Assembly: GCA_943370385.1 (NCBI GenBank)
Contig: CALRQT020000001.1
Span: 124,001-188,000, forward strand
Direction: 5' to 3'
DNA: 64,000 nucleotides
Source: BAIKAL-G1 sp943370385
Lineage (GTDB): Bacteria > Cyanobacteriota > Cyanobacteriia > PCC-6307 > Cyanobiaceae
The notes beneath the pieces are model-generated. The model was not told the origin of the DNA. It made no database searches and saw nothing but the letters and a program-made list of their open reading frames with translations. Made by a program: the position numbers and the translations under genes. Within the stretch, counting starts at the first letter, position 1, and each line of letters starts with the position of its first letter. Shown piece after piece: positions 60,695-64,000 of the stretch.

Positions 60695-60976
60695 ATGGCA
60701 TCCGCGCTCCATCCGCCCGCCATCAAGCTCGTTGGCAGCAATGGCCAGATCTCGCTAGGCAAGCAGTACGCCGGCCGCCATGTTTTGGTGGAGGAGTCTG
60801 AGCCGGGTGTCTGGATCGTTCGCACCGCCACCGTGATTCCAGACAATGAGCGCTGGTTGCACGAACCCGCTGCCGCGGCAGCCCTGCAGGCTGCGATGGC
60901 CTGGTCCGCCGCTCACCCACCAGCGGATGCCCATCTGGATGAAACCCTGACGCGCCTTGGCAGTGATCAAGCCTGA
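60695..60976 (+). CDS. AbrB-like antitoxin of a RelE-type pair
   Basis: A 93-residue protein from the ATG at 60695. PPAIKLVGSNGQISLGKQYA, then GRHVLVEESEPGVWIVRTAT, is an AbrB/MazE-like beta fold, although the usual ...RVTIPK... core is replaced by NGQISLGKQ. The C-terminal helical part (AALQAAMAWSAAHPPADAHL) would bind the toxin. It overlaps the next gene by 20 bp. Confidence 0.7.
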   Translation: MASALHPPAIKLVGSNGQISLGKQYAGRHVLVEESEPGVWIVRTATVIPDNERWLHEPAAAAALQAAMAWSAAHPPADAHLDETLTRLGSDQA

Positions 60977-61283
60977 AGGCTGCATCAGGCTGGATCTCAA
61001 CAACCCGGTGTTCCAGGAGCAGTTGCTCACGCTGCAGAAGGCTGAGCGCCATGCGGCCCTTGACACCCTCAACAAGATCCGCCAGCTCACCTGGAACCAG
61101 CTCTATCGCGACCCGGGGATCAAGTGGGAAAAAATCACCAGCATCAAGCCACCGGCTGGAATCGATGCCGTCTATTCTCTGCGAATCAGCCGTTCACGCA
61201 GGGCAACAGCGCATCGAGAGGGTGAGTACCTGCGGCTCCTCACCATTGCCCCGGATCACGACTCGACTTACGGGAGGAAGTGA
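60957..61283 (+). CDS. RelE/ParE-like toxin candidate
   Basis: A 108-residue protein from TTG 60957 (GTG 60963 is an alternative). VFQEQLLTLQKAERHAALDT forms helices; then QLYRDPGIKWEKITSIKPPA and AVYSLRISRSRRATAHREGE with LRLLTIAPDHDSTYGRK. The C-terminal half resembles the RelE-fold end, where a strand with Arg residues is followed by a strand and a Tyr/His tail. Overall similarity is modest, and the order antitoxin-toxin plus the overlap support the call. Confidence 0.65.
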   Translation: MAVIKPEGCIRLDLNNPVFQEQLLTLQKAERHAALDTLNKIRQLTWNQLYRDPGIKWEKITSIKPPAGIDAVYSLRISRSRRATAHREGEYLRLLTIAPDHDSTYGRK

Positions 61284-61335
61284 TTCATCAGTTTCACGCG
61301 GCCCTAGAATTCCCATCTGGACATCTGAACATAGT

Positions 61336-62043
61336 TTAGGCGGGGATTTGCCGCTTTAATTCGATCAGCTTTTGCCAGAGCACGGCCTTGGGCTCTTCAA
61401 TCTTCAGGGCTTGCCTGCACCGCTCTAGCCAGCCATCGCGACCCAGCAGGCGCTCTAGCGACTGAATGAGGTCCTTCTGGACGGACTCCCCGTAGGCGCC
61501 TTCCGCTTTAGATAGGGCGTTGATGAGCTGGTTTGATTTCAACGGCAGGTGGGCAAGATCCAGCAGATCTCGGCTGAAGACTCCGTCATCGTTCCAACGA
61601 TCTGAATTGGCAAGTAATTTGCTGCAGGCCATGTCAACCAGGGTTAGGCAGGACACAGCGCAGACGGTATCTTCCGGGCCAGGCGGATCAAGGCGAACCC
61701 TGCCCTCGAGAACAATTTCGAACTTAATGGTTTTCCCTTCCACGTTTAGCCTTGTTCTGATGCCGTACTGATCCATCAAGGGTTCACGCTCTTCCATAAT
61801 AGTGCAACCCTGATTGTGAAAAATCGGTTTCAGACTGCTTGCCTGTCGTATCATCTGCCGCAGGTCTCGATAGCCCTCCAGATTAGAAACTAGAAAGTCG
61901 ATGTCAACGGATTCGCGAAATTCTCCGTAGCGCAGGGCGATTGCTGTGCCACCACCAAACAGGCATCCCCGTTCGCCCAGCACCCTAGGGTCGAGTTGCA
62001 GAAGAACCTCGGCAATCCGCCGGTGATGGTCCCGTCTAAACAT
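61336..62043 (-). CDS. AbiEii/AbiGii-type nucleotidyltransferase toxin
   Basis: A 235-residue protein from the ATG 62043 (62052 is also possible). GERGCLFGGGTAIALRYGEF and RESVDIDFLVSNLEG give the GGG-x(n)-DIDF active site of AbiEii-like nucleotidyltransferases, and RLNVEGKTIKFEIVLEGRV and LVDMACSKLLANSDRWNDDG follow. Characterised members add nucleotides to tRNA and block phage growth. Its start overlaps the end of the XRE antitoxin gene, so the two form a unit. Confidence 0.85.
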   Translation of the reverse strand: MFRRDHHRRIAEVLLQLDPRVLGERGCLFGGGTAIALRYGEFRESVDIDFLVSNLEGYRDLRQMIRQASSLKPIFHNQGCTIMEEREPLMDQYGIRTRLNVEGKTIKFEIVLEGRVRLDPPGPEDTVCAVSCLTLVDMACSKLLANSDRWNDDGVFSRDLLDLAHLPLKSNQLINALSKAEGAYGESVQKDLIQSLERLLGRDGWLERCRQALKIEEPKAVLWQKLIELKRQIPA

Positions 62044-62542
62044 GGATCCCAATAAAGGCTTGCCTAAGGTCTTTGATTAATTGTTGCTCGTGGGGCTCAA
62101 TCAGGTCTTGATTCAAATGCCGGTGATGGCGTTCATAGATCCCTGCCGCCTCCTGGGGGGTGAGCACAGTATTGTCATGTACATGCCAAGCAAGCTGCCG
62201 TAATGCGGGATAGGCGGCTAAATCGATGAATGCGGGAATCAAGCATGCCGGGATGCTCTCTTCGCTGCTGCTCAGGGGCTTCTCCTTGGCTTCGGACCTG
62301 CCGTTTGCCTGAAGTTCAGCAAGGGGGAGTTCCAGGGCGTTGAGCACATTCATCAGGGCCCCCACGGTTACCGATGCTGTGCCCTTTTCGATCCTGTGCA
62401 AGGTCACCCGAGAAATGCCGGCCGCCCCTGCTGTCGCTACGGCCGTGAGCCCCAACTCTCTGCGTCGCTCCTTAATCCTGCAGCCGATCACCTGGAGAAG
62501 TTCTTGGCCGCCGGTTTGGGGGCTGGGCGCGGCCGCTGGCAT
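62036..62542 (-). CDS. XRE-family HTH antitoxin/regulator with AbiEi-like partner role
   Basis: A 168-residue protein. Residues 14-75 form a Xre helix-turn-helix: LLQVIGCRIKERRRELGLTA, AGAAGISRVTLHRIEKGTAS and VTVGALMNVLNALELPLAEL. The C-terminal 70 residues (YPALRQLAWHVHDNTVLTPQ, then EAAGIYERHHRHLNQDLIEP) are helical and would bind the nucleotidyltransferase. The pair is like type IV AbiE modules, in which a DNA-binding antitoxin precedes the AbiEii toxin. Confidence 0.82.
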   Translation of the reverse strand: MPAAAPSPQTGGQELLQVIGCRIKERRRELGLTAVATAGAAGISRVTLHRIEKGTASVTVGALMNVLNALELPLAELQANGRSEAKEKPLSSSEESIPACLIPAFIDLAAYPALRQLAWHVHDNTVLTPQEAAGIYERHHRHLNQDLIEPHEQQLIKDLRQAFIGIHV

Positions 62543-62698
62543 TGGGCCCTGACTCTCATTTCATCCATTCTAACGTCGATGCTCCTAATGAGAAACAGTT
62601 CTTGGGGTTCGGCCCTAGGGATGGCTTCTGGCTCGGGCGTCCTCTTGTGCCAGGCCTCCTGCCCTAGGGCCACCTTCCCTCGTCGCTAGCTTCGGGCC

Positions 62699-63076
62699 AT
62701 GGCGGCTGCTCCCTCCTCCACCCCTATTGAGATCCTGCGCCAGCAGCGCCATGCCGCCTGGCTAGCCGATCTCACCACTCGCCTAGAGCAGTTGGTAGTC
62801 AGCTCAGATATCGCAGATCAGGGCCCCTTGGAGATTCTGCTCTTTGGCTCCCGGGCCCGCGGCGATTGGGATGGCCTCTCCGATACGGATCTGCTCGTAG
62901 TTGCAGCAGCGAAACAGCAGGCATCCCTCTGGGTCGATCGGTTGCTGGACGCCGGCCTGGGCCAGGACGTGGTGGGCTTCGACCAAACCAGCTGGCAGGC
63001 CCTTGCCGCTTCCCCTTCCCCCTACTGGCGATCAGTCAAATCCCAGGCGATCCCCCTTCTTCACTGGGCACCATGA
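62699..63076 (+). CDS. MNT-type nucleotidyltransferase
   Basis: A 125-residue protein. The motif EILLFGSRARGDWDGLSDTD continues LLVVAAAKQ, a complete GS-x(n)-DxD nucleotidyltransferase site near residues 50-66. The C-terminal part is short and helical. It overlaps a HEPN-domain gene by 4 bp (ATGA). In characterised HEPN-MNT modules the MNT protein adds AMP to the HEPN RNase and silences it. Confidence 0.88.
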   Translation: MAAAPSSTPIEILRQQRHAAWLADLTTRLEQLVVSSDIADQGPLEILLFGSRARGDWDGLSDTDLLVVAAAKQQASLWVDRLLDAGLGQDVVGFDQTSWQALAASPSPYWRSVKSQAIPLLHWAP

Positions 63077-63471
63077 ACGCGCGCCCCCAAGCTTGGCTTG
63101 CCCAAGCTCGTAGCGACTTAGATCTGGCTCACCTGGCCTGCCGCAACGGTTTTCTGGCCCAGGCTTGTTATTTCGCCTCCCAGGCTGCAGAAAAAGCCCT
63201 CAAAAGCGCCCTGCTTGAACTTGGACTGGAGCCCTCCGATACCCATGTGCTCGGAGATCTGCTTCAGCGCCTGCAGGTAGCTGGCCTCGACACCGCTGCC
63301 TTGCAGACCCTGCCCCTGAAGGCCCTCAGCCGCATGGGCATTACGTCGCGTTATCCGATCGATGCCACTCCACCGGCCGAGTTATTTGACCGCATTGAAA
63401 CCGAGCAAGCTATTGCTGTGGCAGCTGCCGTGATCGCTGCCATTGAGGCTTTGGATCGTGAGAGCCCTTAA
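63073..63471 (+). CDS. HEPN-domain protein
   Basis: A 132-residue helical protein from the ATG 63073: QAWLAQARSDLDLAHLACRN, FLAQACYFASQAAEKALKSA, DTHVLGDLLQRLQVAG and MGITSRYPIDATPPAELFD. EKALK and the RYP stretch are hallmarks of the HEPN family (PF05168 type). The protein is probably the toxin partner of the MNT protein, with which it is translationally coupled. Confidence 0.88.
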   Translation: MNARPQAWLAQARSDLDLAHLACRNGFLAQACYFASQAAEKALKSALLELGLEPSDTHVLGDLLQRLQVAGLDTAALQTLPLKALSRMGITSRYPIDATPPAELFDRIETEQAIAVAAAVIAAIEALDRESP

Positions 63472-63492
63472 ATACATGCTGATGGAGGTGTC

Positions 63493-63603
63493 ATGAACGT
63501 GCGTTGGCGCTTTCTTGCCTTGCTCCTGGCCTCAAGTTCCACCAGTCCTGCTCTAGCTCAATCAAACTGTCTCAGCAGCCTGTGGATTCCTTTGGTGCCA
63601 TGA
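63493..63603 (+). CDS. 36-residue signal-peptide-like ORF
   Basis: Too short for usual gene calling. The ATG at 63493 has a good GGAGG ribosome-binding site 5 bases upstream. The product is MNVRWRFLALLLASSSTSPA followed by LAQSNCLSSLWIPLVP: a positive N-terminus, a hydrophobic core and an ALA cleavage site. Its TGA overlaps the ATG of the next HEPN gene (ATGA), as do true toxin-antitoxin pairs. It may be a degraded exported protein or a leader peptide. Whether it is made is unknown. Confidence 0.4.
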   Translation: MNVRWRFLALLLASSSTSPALAQSNCLSSLWIPLVP

Positions 63604-64000
63604 ACCGCTCCGCCGACTGGTTTCATCAAGCCCAGGCCGACCTCCAGCAGGCCAGCTTGAGTGCTGAGTCTGGCTTTCATGAGTGGGCCTGCTTCGCCTG
63701 TCATCAGGCTGTGGAAAAAGCGCTTAAGGCCCTGCATCTCCACTTGGGTCAGCAGGCCTGGGGCCATGGTTTGGGCCGGTCCTATCGCGACCTCCCAGCT
63801 GAAGCCGTCGTGCAACTAGCTGCCGCAGTCCCGGACCTCGAGGACCGTTTGCGCATCCTTGATGCCCTCTACATTCCAACCCGCTATCCCGATAGCCTGC
63901 CGGATGGGGCGCCAACAGACCATTTCGGCCGCCTGCAAAGCGAGGACGCTCTCTGCCATGCCCGTGCGCTCATTGAATCAATCCGTGCTGCGCTGGCCCA
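63600..64000 (+). CDS. HEPN-domain protein, C-terminus cut by window edge
   Basis: Open from ATG 63600 to the window end (133 codons). MNRSADWFHQAQADLQQASL, then HEWACFACHQAVEKALKALH, LHLGQQAWGHGLGRSYRDLP and LRILDALYIPTRYPDSLPDG. These give the HEPN pattern (VEKALKAL, later YIPTRYPD) as in the HEPN gene just upstream, from which it differs considerably. The usual MNT partner would be expected just beyond the window. It overlaps the short ORF before it by 4 bp. Confidence 0.8.
   Translation, partial: MNRSADWFHQAQADLQQASLSAESGFHEWACFACHQAVEKALKALHLHLGQQAWGHGLGRSYRDLPAEAVVQLAAAVPDLEDRLRILDALYIPTRYPDSLPDGAPTDHFGRLQSEDALCHARALIESIRAALA

Overview
The window reads as a high-GC unicellular cyanobacterium of the Synechococcus/Cyanobium type. 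The evidence is a heme oxygenase of the phycobilin pathway, an RPE65-like carotenoid oxygenase, a glycolate-oxidation pair (GlcE/GlcF-like), phosphoketolase with glycogen phosphorylase, the fused oxidoreductase-SelD form of selenophosphate synthase, and repeated GCGATCGC (HIP1) octamers. No rRNA or tRNA gene, CRISPR array or intact insertion sequence was recognised.

Left part (1-36 kb), housekeeping and metabolism at roughly 65% GC: 3' end of valS; mscL; a TetR regulator divergent from a carotenoid oxygenase through overlapping promoters; two conserved small proteins; an xfp-glgP operon; a CPA2 antiporter and a methyltransferase-like membrane protein; a run of hydrolase, GtrA, glycosyltransferase and mutarotase genes; glcE-like and glcF-like genes around a four-carbon acid sugar kinase; two SnoaL-like proteins around an alcohol dehydrogenase; icd; ho1; then a rightward run of glycosyltransferase, ABC exporter, pcrA and CCA-transferase; selD; hisS.

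Middle (36-58 kb), a surface-polysaccharide locus: glycosyltransferases, galE, a polyprenyl-phosphate sugar transferase, fcl, a Wzm/Wzt-type ABC exporter, FkbM-like and other methyltransferases, and a tightly overlapping glycosyltransferase operon. It shows much wear: broken copies of rfbF, rfbG and gmd merged in one stretch, a frameshifted fcl tail, an epimerase with two compensating frameshifts in C-tracts, a truncated rfbB, and a galE fragment. The stretch from about 47.5 to 51.8 kb is clearly AT-richer, which suggests foreign origin.

Toxin-antitoxin-like pairs are densely packed: an MNT/HEPN-type pair next to hisS (35.7-36.6 kb); AbrB-PIN, Phd-PIN and DUF433-DUF5615 pairs inside the polysaccharide locus (40.6-43.3 kb); and, from 59.1 kb to the window end, HicBA, RHH-MazF, AbrB-RelE-like, XRE-AbiEii-like, MNT-HEPN and a further HEPN gene that runs off the edge and is preceded by a 36-residue signal-peptide-like ORF. 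The polysaccharide locus and its toxin-antitoxin islands look like a recombination hot spot, where accessory genes are gained, broken and possibly retained by addiction modules.
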